A stretch of DNA of 15,270 nt. It comes from Aphodosoma sp045631465 (GTDB lineage: Bacteria > Bacteroidota > Bacteroidia > Bacteroidales > Paludibacteraceae). The notes beneath the pieces were generated by a model, which had not been told where the DNA came from, searched no databases, and saw only the letters and a program-made list of their open reading frames with translations. Of this stretch, positions 7,725 to 14,724 are shown piece after piece. Position 1 is the stretch's first letter, and every line of letters begins with the position of its first letter. Both the position numbers and the translations under genes were made by a program. The DNA lies in assembly GCA_045631465.1 (NCBI GenBank), contig JAZQUV010000045.1, positions 1 to 15,270 on the forward strand, in the 5' to 3' direction.

Positions 7725-9002
7725 TTAATCAATTATTTCAAATCCACAGTAAGGAACGAGGGCTTTAGGGATGCGGATGCCATCGGCAGTTTGATGATTT
7801 TCGAGCAATGCTGCTACGATACGAGGCAAAGCCAATGCCGAACCGTTGAGAGTGTGGCAAAGTTCGGTTTTGCCTTCGGCAGTTTTGTAACGACATTTGA
7901 GGCGGTTGGCTTGATAGCTTTCGAAATTAGAAACCGAGCTAACCTCCAACCAACGTTGTTGAGCAGCAGAATATACTTCGAAGTCGAAAGTGATAGAAGA
8001 AGTGAAACTCATATCGCCGCCACAAAGACGAAGAATGCGATAAGGGAGTTCGAGTTTCTTAACCAAATTCTCGACATGAGCAATCATCTCATCGAGACTT
8101 TCGTAAGAGTGTTCAGGTTTATCGATACGCACGATTTCGACTTTGTTGAATTGGTGCAAACGGTTGAGACCACGCACATCCTTGCCATAAGAGCCAGCCT
8201 CGCGACGGAAACAAGCAGAGTAAGCACACATTTTTTGAGGTAACTCTTTTTCGTTCAAAATAACATCGCGGAATATGTTGGTAACTGGCACTTCGGCAGT
8301 AGGGATAAGATAGAGATTGTCGGCAGTAGCGTGATACATTTGACCTTCTTTGTCAGGCAATTGACCTGTGCCATAACCACTTGCTTCGTTGACAACATAA
8401 GGAGGTTCTACTTCGAGATAGCCAGCTTCGCGAGCCTCGTCGAGGAAGAAATTGATTAAAGCACGTTGGAGGCGTGCACCTTTACCTTTATATATAGGGA
8501 AACCAGCGCCAGCGATTTTTACGCCCATTTCGAAGTCGATGAGGTCGTATTTCTTAGCCAAATCCCAGTGAGGGAGAGGTTCGAAGCCATCGAACACAGG
8601 ATTTTCGCCACCTTGGCGTTCTACGACATTATCTTCGGCAGTGCGACCTTCAGGCACAGAGTCGTTAGGCACGTTAGGTATTTGCAACAAAAGATTGCGC
8701 ACTTCGTTTTCGGCAGTTTCCATAGCCGCTTTGAGTTCGGCGCTACGTTCTTTGAGTTTTGCCACTTCGGCTTTAGCAGCCTCAGCCTCATCTTTTTTGC
8801 CCTCTTTCATCAAGCCACCAATGCTTTTGGCATATTGATTCATTTGAGCTTGCATGGCGTCAGACTCTTGTTGAGCTGCACGACGACGAGCATCGGCAGC
8901 AATTACGTTATCGATCATTTCTGCCGCAGCAGCAAAATGTTTTTTCTCCAAACGGCGAACCACATCTTCGCGGTTCTCCAAAATCATTTTTAAAGTTAAC
9001 AT
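7725..9002 (-). CDS. serS: Seryl-tRNA synthetase
   Basis: This is a complete 425-residue class II synthetase that activates serine with ATP and charges tRNA-Ser in the cytoplasm. Residues about 30-105 form the long alanine- and lysine-rich antiparallel coiled-coil arm that grips the tRNA variable arm. Motif 1 spans about 175-204. TAEVP (235-239) belongs to the serine pocket. Motif 2 begins FRREAGSYGKDVRGL (265-279) and runs to the HQFNKVE segment. Motif 3 is NGSALALPRIVAALLENHQ (386-404). The start MLTLKMI matches the family. It follows ttcA by 108 bases and may be co-transcribed with ttcA and trmD, since no consensus promoter was found in that gap. Confidence 0.98.
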   Translation of the reverse strand: MLTLKMILENREDVVRRLEKKHFAAAAEMIDNVIAADARRRAAQQESDAMQAQMNQYAKSIGGLMKEGKKDEAEAAKAEVAKLKERSAELKAAMETAENEVRNLLLQIPNVPNDSVPEGRTAEDNVVERQGGENPVFDGFEPLPHWDLAKKYDLIDFEMGVKIAGAGFPIYKGKGARLQRALINFFLDEAREAGYLEVEPPYVVNEASGYGTGQLPDKEGQMYHATADNLYLIPTAEVPVTNIFRDVILNEKELPQKMCAYSACFRREAGSYGKDVRGLNRLHQFNKVEIVRIDKPEHSYESLDEMIAHVENLVKKLELPYRILRLCGGDMSFTSSITFDFEVYSAAQQRWLEVSSVSNFESYQANRLKCRYKTAEGKTELCHTLNGSALALPRIVAALLENHQTADGIRIPKALVPYCGFEIID

Positions 9003-9009
9003 GTTTTTA

Positions 9010-9037
9010 GTTAGGAGTTAGGAGTTAGGAGTTGGGA
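9010..9037. repeat. Heptamer tandem repeat in the serS leader
   Basis: Four 7-base units run head to tail: GTTAGGA three times, then GTTGGGA. The array begins eight bases before the serS start codon and so lies in the 5' leader of its mRNA, where it would be pyrimidine-rich (TCCTAAC). Slippage could vary the leader length; any effect on translation is speculative. Confidence 0.7.
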
Positions 9038-9110
9038 GTGAGCAAATACGAGTCCACAACTACTAATTCGTATATTAATTATATGTTATTTGTAATCTAT
9101 TGTCTATAAA

Positions 9111-9815
9111 CTAAGGAAGGTATTCCTCTTGGATGTTGGTCATCGCTCCCCAAAGGCTACTTGCGGCATTGGGGTTGAGTTCTTCCATACGTTTTAGGAT
9201 TTCGCGCACTTGAGGTCGGTTGCTCACCTTCTCGTGCGGACAATTTTTTATTTGTTTCCGATACTCTCGTTCTACGGCAATTGCCTCAATCTCAGCCTCA
9301 CGCACTAAAGCCAATGGACGAATAATCGTCATATCGAACTTAGCCATTTTTAGCACAGGAGGCATAGTGGCATAAGCTCCTTGAAATATTTGATTCATCA
9401 AGAGAGTTTCGAGGATATCGTCTTTATGATGACCGAGGGCTAACTTTGTGCAGCCATACTCTTCAGCGGCTTTGAATAGCGTCTTACGTCGATTCCAAGC
9501 ACAAAGGAAACATGGTCCGCGACCATCCTTGGTGTCTTCGTCGAAACGAGTAGTTTTGTGAATGAATTTGACATTCCGCTCTTCGCAAAATGCTTTTAAA
9601 TACTCGATATCAGACTGATAAGGCACATTCTCTACGCTGACATGGCATGCCATCACCTCAATCTTCGGTTTGAAGATTCGTTGGCGCGCAGCCAATACTT
9701 CGACCAAAGCCAACGAATCCTTGCCGCCAGAAAGACCAATCATCACCTTGTCGCCATCGACGAGCATCTCGTAGTCCTTCATTGCCTTATTTGCCAACTT
9801 CAATACCTTATCCAT
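9111..9815 (-). CDS. ttcA: TtcA-family tRNA 2-thiocytidine biosynthesis protein
   Basis: The product is a PP-loop ATPase of 234 residues. The ATP-binding loop SGGKDS is at residues 29-34 and LALGHHKDD at 125-133. Cysteines C102-x-x-C105 and C192 match the layout of the three cysteines that hold the [4Fe-4S] cluster in TtcA. This enzyme adenylates tRNA and puts sulfur on cytidine 32. These features separate it from TilS, which lacks the cluster cysteines. An in-frame ATG ten codons upstream (9845) gives 244 residues, but MDKVLKLANKAM resembles the usual family start, so 9815 is preferred with moderate certainty. It sits 91 bases after trmD, another tRNA-modifying gene, and 108 bases before serS, forming a tRNA-centred cluster. 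Confidence 0.88.
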   Translation of the reverse strand: MDKVLKLANKAMKDYEMLVDGDKVMIGLSGGKDSLALVEVLAARQRIFKPKIEVMACHVSVENVPYQSDIEYLKAFCEERNVKFIHKTTRFDEDTKDGRGPCFLCAWNRRKTLFKAAEEYGCTKLALGHHKDDILETLLMNQIFQGAYATMPPVLKMAKFDMTIIRPLALVREAEIEAIAVEREYRKQIKNCPHEKVSNRPQVREILKRMEELNPNAASSLWGAMTNIQEEYLP

Positions 9816-9906
9816 ATTTTTTTCAATTTTTAGACAGAAGAACATAATAACACAATTTTTGTTTTTCTGCTATTATGCTTTTTTGATATAATCGTGTCTA
9901 TTAAAT

Positions 9907-10581
9907 TTAATCCAATAAATCTGGTCTCAAACGTTCGGTACGCTCGAGTGCCACTTCGTGTTCCCACTCAGCAATTTTTCGTTCGTTGCCACTAAGGAGA
10001 ATTTCGGGAACTTTCATACCACGATAGTCGGCAGGACGAGTGTAGACCGGCGGAGCCAAAAGATTGTCTTGAAATGAGTCGGAGAGAGCAGATTGCTCGT
10101 CGCCAATGGCACCAGGAATCAAACGCACAATCGCGTCGGATATGATAGCCGCAGCCATCTCGCCACCAGTGAGCACATAGTCGCCAATTGATATTTCTTT
10201 AGTGATTAACGCCTCGCGCACACGATGGTCGACACCTTTGTAGTGACCACAAAGGATGATGATATTCTCCTTGAGGCTGAGTTGATTTGCCATAGGTTGA
10301 CAGAACTGTTCGCCATCGGGAGCAGTGAAAATAATTTCATCGTAGTCGCGTTCGGACTTCAACTTTTCGATACAACGGAATATTGGGTCGCATTGCAAAA
10401 CCATTCCTGCGCCAAAACCAAAGGCATAATCATCGACACGACGGCGCACGTCGGTTGAGTAATCACGTAGGTTGTGGACTACTATTTCTACAAGGCCTTT
10501 TTCTTGCGCACGCTTTAATATAGAGCAAGTTAGTGGACCTTCCATCATTTCGGGTAATACTGTAATAATGTCTATTCTCAT
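9907..10581 (-). CDS. trmD: tRNA (guanine37-N1)-methyltransferase TrmD
   Basis: The 224-residue SPOUT methyltransferase transfers a methyl group from S-adenosylmethionine to G37 next to the anticodon, which prevents +1 frameshifting. The trefoil-knot cofactor site shows LCGHYKGVD (110-118) and GDYVLTGGE (133-141). SDSF (167-170) and the C-terminal RP-DLLD tail are also typical. The open frame extends 32 codons upstream to 10677, but that extension would contain the promoter at 10610-10640, and MRIDIITVLPEM is the standard family start. 10581 is therefore chosen. In proteobacteria trmD sits with rpsP, rimM and rplS; here it is paired with ttcA and serS instead. Confidence 0.97.
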   Translation of the reverse strand: MRIDIITVLPEMMEGPLTCSILKRAQEKGLVEIVVHNLRDYSTDVRRRVDDYAFGFGAGMVLQCDPIFRCIEKLKSERDYDEIIFTAPDGEQFCQPMANQLSLKENIIILCGHYKGVDHRVREALITKEISIGDYVLTGGEMAAAIISDAIVRLIPGAIGDEQSALSDSFQDNLLAPPVYTRPADYRGMKVPEILLSGNERKIAEWEHEVALERTERLRPDLLD

Positions 10582-10609
10582 TGTATATCGTAAGAAAAAA
10601 TTCAACTTG

Positions 10610-10640
10610 CAAAGATACGAATTTTTTTTGCGATTTGCAA
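10610..10640 (-). promoter_or_regulatory. Bacteroidetes-type promoter of trmD (possibly trmD-ttcA-serS)
   Basis: On the minus strand TTG (10640-10638), a 20-base spacer and TATCTTTG (10617-10610) match the Bacteroidetes primary promoter. The predicted transcript would begin near 10604, leaving a leader of about 20-25 bases before the MRID start. This decides against the longer open frame. Confidence 0.82.
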
Positions 10641-10778
10641 GTATTTGTCCACAGGAATTAGTTATTTTTATAAACAACTGATATATTGAAAGATAACTAG
10701 TAAATTCGTTATGAATTTAGTTTGGCAGAGATAAAAACTATTTAGAAGGATTGAATTAGGGTGAAGATTAGGTTATAA

Positions 10779-10844
10779 TATGTTTATAGTATGTTTATCC
10801 TATATTTATAGTATATTTATCCTATATTTATAGTATATTTAGAT
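10779..10844. repeat. Three 22-base A+T-rich tandem repeats
   Basis: Units at 10779-10800, 10801-10822 and 10823-10844 follow TATATTTATAGTATATTTAT plus two bases; the first carries G for A at two sites. Each unit is itself two 11-base halves. The array abuts the 272-base duplication. The rest of 10641-10778 shows nothing recognisable. Confidence 0.75.
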
Positions 10845-11351
10845 AAAGGGAAGAATTGGGTTCTTCGTCAGTTTAGTTGAAAAGGGTGGATGTTGAAAGG
10901 GGTGTTTTTATGCGGATATTCTGGAAACACCTGATATTCCGGATTTTTGGTGAGTATGGTTTTTCTAGACGATCTAGGCAATCTAGACGCTTCGCTATCT
11001 AGATTTTTAGCCTAACTACTAATAGGATGCACGCACTGTGAGTACTTATAGAAAAAGATAAAGGGGATAAAGGTTGAAAATAATGGGTTTCAACTAAATT
11101 GCAGATGAACCGAGATAAAGGGAAGAATTGGGTTCTTCGTTGGTTTAGTTGAAAAGGGTGGATGTTGAAAGGGGTGTTTTTATGCGGATATTCTGGGAAC
11201 ACCTGATATTCCGGATTTTTAGTGAGTATGGTTTTTCTAGACGACCTAGGCAATCTAGACGCTTCGCTATCTAGGTTTTTAGCCTAGCTGCTAATAGGAT
11301 GCACGCACTGTGAGTACTTATAGAAAAAGATAAAGGAGATAAAGGTTGAAA
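10841..11351. repeat. Tandem duplication with a 272-base period
   Basis: Bases 10841-11079 match 11113-11351 with nine differences and no indels. Copy 1 is followed by a 33-base tail (11080-11112); copy 2 lacks the tail and runs into the IS target site. Internal structure includes AATCTAGA/TCTAGATT arms around the first copy's CGCTTCGC loop, and repeated GATATTC. A short reading frame on the minus strand across the second copy has no coding character. This is non-coding DNA of unknown role. Confidence 0.85.
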
Positions 11352-11367
11352 GAATATTTGGTTCGCC

Positions 11368-11376
11368 CCCTTTGGG
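11368..11376. repeat. Left target-site duplication of the IS
   Basis: CCCTTTGGG lies directly outside the left terminal repeat. It differs from the right copy by T versus G at the fourth base. Confidence 0.65.
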
Positions 11377-11405
11377 TAGGGTGCTCAAAATATAGGTCAA
11401 AAAAA
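11377..11405. repeat. Left terminal inverted repeat of the IS
   Basis: The 29 bases begin TAGGGTGCTCAAAATATAGG and end in a run of A; they are identical to the reverse complement of 12973-13001. The transposase stop codon (11397-11399) lies inside this repeat. Confidence 0.88.
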
Positions 11406-12614
11406 AGAGCCAGTAGATAATGCTTTAATTCGTTTGCAAACTAGATTTTGAGGTAAATTATTTTTTGACCATTCATTTAATTGTTTCTTTTTTATATTTT
11501 CGATGCGTTCTTTGAAATTATACGAACTTAATGCTCCTTTTATGGACAGAGCTTGATATACAGGTAAATGTAATACTAGAGAAGTAACTCCATATAATTT
11601 ATTTGGCGACTTCATATGTTTATATATGCCATATAACGATTCTATTACATCTGAAGAATTATTGTGTTTATCTTTAATAGATAGCCAAGAAACTTCTTTT
11701 TTCATGTACTCTATTATTAAACATGCTAACTTGTGCATTCTATGAGAACCTTTTAATAATGTTTTCTTTATATGTTCAATACATTGATTTACATGATAGA
11801 TGGATAAACCATTTTGCTTAAATTCATTTTCTACAAAATAGATCACAGAAATAACCTCAGATAGTTCTTGTATAAGACTTGCATTAGTAGGAATAAATCT
11901 TAAAATTTCTTTTTCTTTATTGCCAAGGAATGAGTATTTTTCTAGAACACAAGAACTCCAATTAATCCAATTTTTTATATTCATAAAACGAGCTATTGTC
12001 CTTTGTTTTGGAGGTAAAATATAGGCAATATGTTTCATGTTATGTTGAAATTGAATATTTGTCATATCTTTTAAATATTCCTGAAAATCAGGTTCATTTT
12101 TATAAGTACGTTCTAAAAATGTAGCCAAACTATGACTTATATCTAAATGATTACGACAATTAGCCAATGAAACACCTTTTGTCATTGCACTTGCATTGTC
12201 TGTTATAACATATTCAGGTGCATGACCTACCTTACTAGTAACCTCGTTTAATGCATCACATATTTTCTGTGCATTGAAACTTTCTGCTGTCGTGATATTG
12301 ACAATAGAAACATCTGAATGTGACAAAGGATGGTTTTGATGTTGTGATGGAGCTGCCAATGAAATAACTAATTTATTACTACCTATCATCATACTTTCAT
12401 CAATTATCTCACAATAATTGATGTCTGATAATTTTTGTACATTTTCATTGTAAGTATCTAGTCCACATTTACGTGTCCATAAATCAATTGTATTAGCACA
12501 TGGCAAATTACCAAATACATTATCATACACTTCATTGAATGTATCTAATATTTTAACTATAGAACGAGAACTAACTTTTATTCGACTACGCAAAGAAACA
12601 CAAATTTTCATCAT
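11397..12614 (-). CDS. Putative DDE-type transposase of the IS
   Basis: The 405-residue protein looks like an RNase H-fold DDE transposase. Candidate catalytic residues are D72 in IIDESMMIG, D139 in YVITDNASAM, and E325 in DVIESLYGIYK. The long D-to-E spacing of about 186 residues suggests an insertion domain, as in some IS families. Residues about 12-52 could form a helix-turn-helix (RIKVSSRSIVKIL and following). The start ATG overlaps the stop of the upstream gene (ATGA), so it is translationally coupled. The stop codon lies within the left terminal repeat. The DDE triad and its position between perfect inverted repeats are the evidence; I do not recognise the family, and the triad was picked by eye. 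Confidence 0.8.
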   Translation of the reverse strand: MMKICVSLRSRIKVSSRSIVKILDTFNEVYDNVFGNLPCANTIDLWTRKCGLDTYNENVQKLSDINYCEIIDESMMIGSNKLVISLAAPSQHQNHPLSHSDVSIVNITTAESFNAQKICDALNEVTSKVGHAPEYVITDNASAMTKGVSLANCRNHLDISHSLATFLERTYKNEPDFQEYLKDMTNIQFQHNMKHIAYILPPKQRTIARFMNIKNWINWSSCVLEKYSFLGNKEKEILRFIPTNASLIQELSEVISVIYFVENEFKQNGLSIYHVNQCIEHIKKTLLKGSHRMHKLACLIIEYMKKEVSWLSIKDKHNNSSDVIESLYGIYKHMKSPNKLYGVTSLVLHLPVYQALSIKGALSSYNFKERIENIKKKQLNEWSKNNLPQNLVCKRIKALSTGSFF

Positions 12615-12841
12615 TGATTCGGAAAAATGGTGTCGTTTAACATCTTCAACAACTTTTCTAACATTTCCTCCTCGTCGAACTGTTTTGTTGTTTGTTTTTT
12701 TTTAATAGAACGTAGTTCTTTCTGCTTATTTACTACTTTCTTTTTTGATGTAGCAAGTTTCTTGTTTAATTTTTTAACTTCTTCTTTTTGCTTTAAAAGC
12801 TCTTTCTGAAGCTGTGCAATTTTTATATCTTTAACATCCAT
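12611..12841 (-). CDS. Small lysine-rich coiled-coil protein of the IS
   Basis: The 76-residue protein is almost entirely charged helix. Lysine, glutamate and glutamine recur with leucine or valine in heptad-like spacing (for example IAQLQKELLKQKEEVKKL), ending in EEEMLEKLLKMLNDTIF. No catalytic motif is visible. It is the first gene of the IS and overlaps the transposase gene by four bases. By position it may be an accessory DNA-binding, dimerising or regulatory partner of the transposase; that function is inference. The start ATG at 12841 is about 20 bases after a promoter-like sequence, and no other start gives a longer product. Confidence 0.7.
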   Translation of the reverse strand: MDVKDIKIAQLQKELLKQKEEVKKLNKKLATSKKKVVNKQKELRSIKKKQTTKQFDEEEMLEKLLKMLNDTIFPNQ

Positions 12842-12861
12842 AATTATATTATTTTATCTTA

Positions 12862-12892
12862 TAAAGATACTAAAAATCAATGAAATACGCAA
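12862..12892 (-). promoter_or_regulatory. Promoter of the IS genes
   Basis: On the minus strand TTG (12892-12890), 20 bases and TATCTTTA (12869-12862) match the Bacteroidetes consensus except for the last base. It sits inside the element, so transposase expression does not depend on the insertion site. Confidence 0.65.
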
Positions 12893-12972
12893 ACTTTTAG
12901 ATTGTTTTTTTTACTAAAAAAAGACAAAAAATACATCTAATTTTATTTATAAAAAATATAAAAATAATAGCC

Positions 12973-13001
12973 TTTTTTTGACCTATATTTTGAGCACCCT
13001 A
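12973..13001. repeat. Right terminal inverted repeat of the IS
   Basis: This begins with seven T and ends GAGCACCCTA, the exact reverse complement of 11377-11405 over 29 bases. Three further bases (CCC against GGG) extend the symmetry, but these are better explained by the target site. Confidence 0.88.
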
Positions 13002-13010
13002 CCCGTTGGG
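13002..13010. repeat. Right target-site duplication of the IS
   Basis: CCCGTTGGG follows the right terminal repeat. Removing the IS and one copy restores CGCCCCC-K-TTGGGGGCG (K is T or G), a 17-base near-palindrome. Confidence 0.65.
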
Positions 13011-13125
13011 GGCGAGGGGAGGATTCCTCATGGTCCGCAGGTTCCCGATGGTAACCAGCGGTTAAGCATAGTTGGACGCTTTCTGCGTCTATTGGTAGTT
13101 AGTAGTTGGTTTTGTGGGTTGGGGA

Positions 13126-13139
13126 CACGGCATGCCGTG
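13126..13139. repeat. Perfect 14-base palindrome
   Basis: CACGGCATGCCGTG is fully self-complementary. It lies in non-coding sequence between the IS and the dehydrogenase gene (13011-13286), with a second G+C-rich inverted repeat nearby. It resembles a REP-like palindromic element. Confidence 0.6.
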
Positions 13140-13176
13140 GCTCTACTTTGTGGGTGTGCTTATTTTGGTTTTTTGC

Positions 13177-13197
13177 GGACGCTCGAGCCGAGCGTCC
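13177..13197. repeat. G+C-rich inverted repeat (9-base arms)
   Basis: GGACGCTCG (13177-13185) pairs with CGAGCGTCC (13189-13197) across AGC. It is followed by CTACTTTG, similar to the CTCTACTTTG that follows the palindrome at 13126-13139, so the two may be members of one palindromic repeat family. Otherwise 13011-13286 shows no gene. Confidence 0.6.
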
Positions 13198-13286
13198 CTA
13201 CTTTGCTGACGATATTTTCGATAAACTGCACAAAATAGAAGGTTTTTAGGCTTCGTATCTCTTTGAGTTGTACTATTTTTTCGATG

Positions 13287-13352
13287 TAATCCAAAAATTT
13301 ATAGTAATTTTTTGGATTATAATCCGAAAAATCATAGTGATTTTTTGGATTA
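13287..13352 (-). terminator. Twin 33-base hairpins at the dehydrogenase stop codon
   Basis: Two head-to-tail 33-base palindromes, 13287-13319 and 13320-13352, each start with TAATCC and end with TTTTTTGGATTA. They differ by a few bases, including a C-G pair (TCA/TGA) in one and T-A (TTA/TAA) in the other, which keeps the stem paired. The dehydrogenase stop codon TAA is the first three transcribed bases of the first hairpin. A transcription-termination or 3'-end protection role is inferred; no separate uridine tail follows, only U-rich arms. Confidence 0.55.
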
Positions 13353-14624
13353 GAGGCGTCCGTCGATGATTTCGCGTGGGAGGAAGCCTTTGACGTCGAA
13401 GATGACGTGGTTGGTTGCTAGATGTGATGGGATGTCCATCTCGCGGAACTCGTTGTGGGCTACGGCGAGAATGGCTGCATCGTATGCGCCGGCTGGCAAT
13501 TGATTGACTACCTCGACGCCATACTCGTGACGCGCTACGTCGGGATTTGCCCATGGGTCGAAAATGGTGACTTGCGCATTGTATTGCTCGAGATGATGGA
13601 TGATGTCGATGACTTTGGTGTTGCGCACGTCGGGACAGTTCTCCTTAAACGTGAAGCCTAGCAACAAGATATTGGAATTGAGCACAGAGATGCCTTTTTT
13701 GAGCATGAGTTTGACCACGCGGTCGGCTACGTACTCGCCCATGCCATCGTTCATGCGACGTCCTGCCAAGATAATCTCGGGATAGTAGCCATGGCGCTGG
13801 CCACATTGCGCGAGATAGTAGGGGTCGACTCCGATGCAGTGACCACCAACAAGACCTGGACGCATGGGGATGAAGTTCCACTTGGTGCCTGCGGCTTCGA
13901 GTACGTCGTAGGTGTCGATGCCGAGGGATGTGAAGATTTTTGACAACTCGTTGACGAAGGCGATGTTGATGTCGCGTTGTGAATTCTCAATCACTTTTGA
14001 TGCTTCGGCTACTTTGATAGTTGGTGCAAGGTGGGTGCCTGCGGTGATGACTGACGAATAGACGGCATCGACGAGTTGACCTATCTCAGGGGTTGAGCCT
14101 GAGGTAACTTTCTTGATTTTTTCGACTGTGTGGAGTTTGTCGCCTGGATTGATGCGCTCTGGCGAGTAGCCTGCGAAGAAGTCGGTGTTGAATTTGAGAC
14201 CTGAAACTTTTTCAACGACTGGAAGACATTCGTCTTCGGTGACTCCTGGATAGACTGTTGATTCGTAAACGACGATGTCGCCACGTGAGATGACTCGACC
14301 TACGGTTTCGGATGCGCTATAGAGGGGCGAGAGGTCGGGTGTGTGGTTCTCATCGACTGGGGTTGGCACGGCTACGATGTAGAAGTTGCAGTCGCGGATG
14401 GCTTCGATGTCGGCTGTGCAGATGAAGCCGTGATTGTTGATGGCGTCTTGTAGGAGTTCGTCGCTGACTTCGAGGGTGGCGTCGTGGCCTGCCATGAGTT
14501 CGGCACAGCGGGCGGCGTTCATGTCGAAGCCTATTGTTTTATATTTGGTTGAAAATAATCGCGCTAGGGGTAAGCCTACGTAGCCTAGGCCGATTACGGC
14601 GATTTTGATTTCACTTAGATTCAT
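13350..14624 (-). CDS. tviB: UDP-N-acetylhexosamine 6-dehydrogenase (TviB/WbpO type)
   Basis: The 424-residue protein belongs to the UDP-glucose/GDP-mannose dehydrogenase superfamily. The NAD-binding motif GLGYVG is at residues 12-17. The catalytic cysteine C263 lies in GGHCIGVDPYYL (260-271). K210 in KVAEASKVIENSQRD is a likely active-site lysine, and the C-terminal UDP-binding domain shows GFTFKENCPDVRNTK (323-337). The fine motifs (SPERINPGDK, GTKWNF-PMRPGLVGGHCIG, YYPEIILAGRRMND) resemble TviB/WbpO more than UDP-glucose dehydrogenase. A two-step oxidation of UDP-GlcNAc or UDP-GalNAc to the uronic acid, for capsule or O-antigen, is inferred; the exact substrate cannot be read from sequence. 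No glycan genes adjoin it here. Its G+C content is clearly higher than that of the IS next to it, with many G/C-ending codons. Confidence 0.9.
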   Translation of the reverse strand: MNLSEIKIAVIGLGYVGLPLARLFSTKYKTIGFDMNAARCAELMAGHDATLEVSDELLQDAINNHGFICTADIEAIRDCNFYIVAVPTPVDENHTPDLSPLYSASETVGRVISRGDIVVYESTVYPGVTEDECLPVVEKVSGLKFNTDFFAGYSPERINPGDKLHTVEKIKKVTSGSTPEIGQLVDAVYSSVITAGTHLAPTIKVAEASKVIENSQRDINIAFVNELSKIFTSLGIDTYDVLEAAGTKWNFIPMRPGLVGGHCIGVDPYYLAQCGQRHGYYPEIILAGRRMNDGMGEYVADRVVKLMLKKGISVLNSNILLLGFTFKENCPDVRNTKVIDIIHHLEQYNAQVTIFDPWANPDVARHEYGVEVVNQLPAGAYDAAILAVAHNEFREMDIPSHLATNHVIFDVKGFLPREIIDGRL

Positions 14625-14646
14625 ATTTTTGTTTGTTTAATTTTTT

Positions 14647-14690
14647 TATCTCACACGGATTACTTTTTTCTCACACGGAATGCACGGACA
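14647..14690 (-). repeat. Dispersed CACACGGA repeat in the dehydrogenase leader
   Basis: CACACGGA occurs at 14652-14659 and 14672-14679, and GCACGGA at 14682-14688, after TTTATCT. On the minus strand this is a degenerate form of the TTCCGTGAG array at 15135-15270, with the same relation to an ATCTC/GAGAT end. It is also present at 3967-4000. Confidence 0.55.
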
Positions 14691-14724
14691 TCACGAAAGA
14701 TGTCTTGCTTCGCTCGCCATCAAT

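Larger units (their letters stand above)
11377..13001 (-). mobile_element. Complete insertion sequence (1625 bases), family not identified
   Basis: Perfect 29-base terminal inverted repeats (11377-11405 and 12973-13001, outer end TAGGGTGCTC) bound two minus-strand genes and an internal promoter. The element is flanked by CCCTTTGGG (11368-11376) and CCCGTTGGG (13002-13010), which I read as a 9-base target duplication with one later substitution. It is much richer in A+T than the neighbouring genes. Both genes are intact and the ends are perfect, so it may be active or only recently silent. Confidence 0.87.

Noticed and set aside
9907..10677. Longer trmD start at 10677
   Set aside because: The extension contains the consensus promoter and does not match the family N-terminus.
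10779..10844. Possible CRISPR array
   Set aside because: The 22-base units are contiguous, with no spacers and no cas genes nearby.
10999..11253. An 84-codon minus-strand frame spanning the junction of the 272-base duplication
   Set aside because: It straddles the repeat boundary, has no recognisable domain or promoter, and lies in A+T-rich structured sequence.
11364..11405. A 42-base IS terminal repeat beginning at CGCCCCC
   Set aside because: Bases 11371-11373 do not match their partners and no target duplication follows outside. Reading CCCKTTGGG as a 9-base duplication explains the extra symmetry better.
12978..13238. An 86-codon plus-strand frame beginning in the right IS end
   Set aside because: It crosses the terminal repeat, target duplication and both palindromes, and its product has no coherent character.
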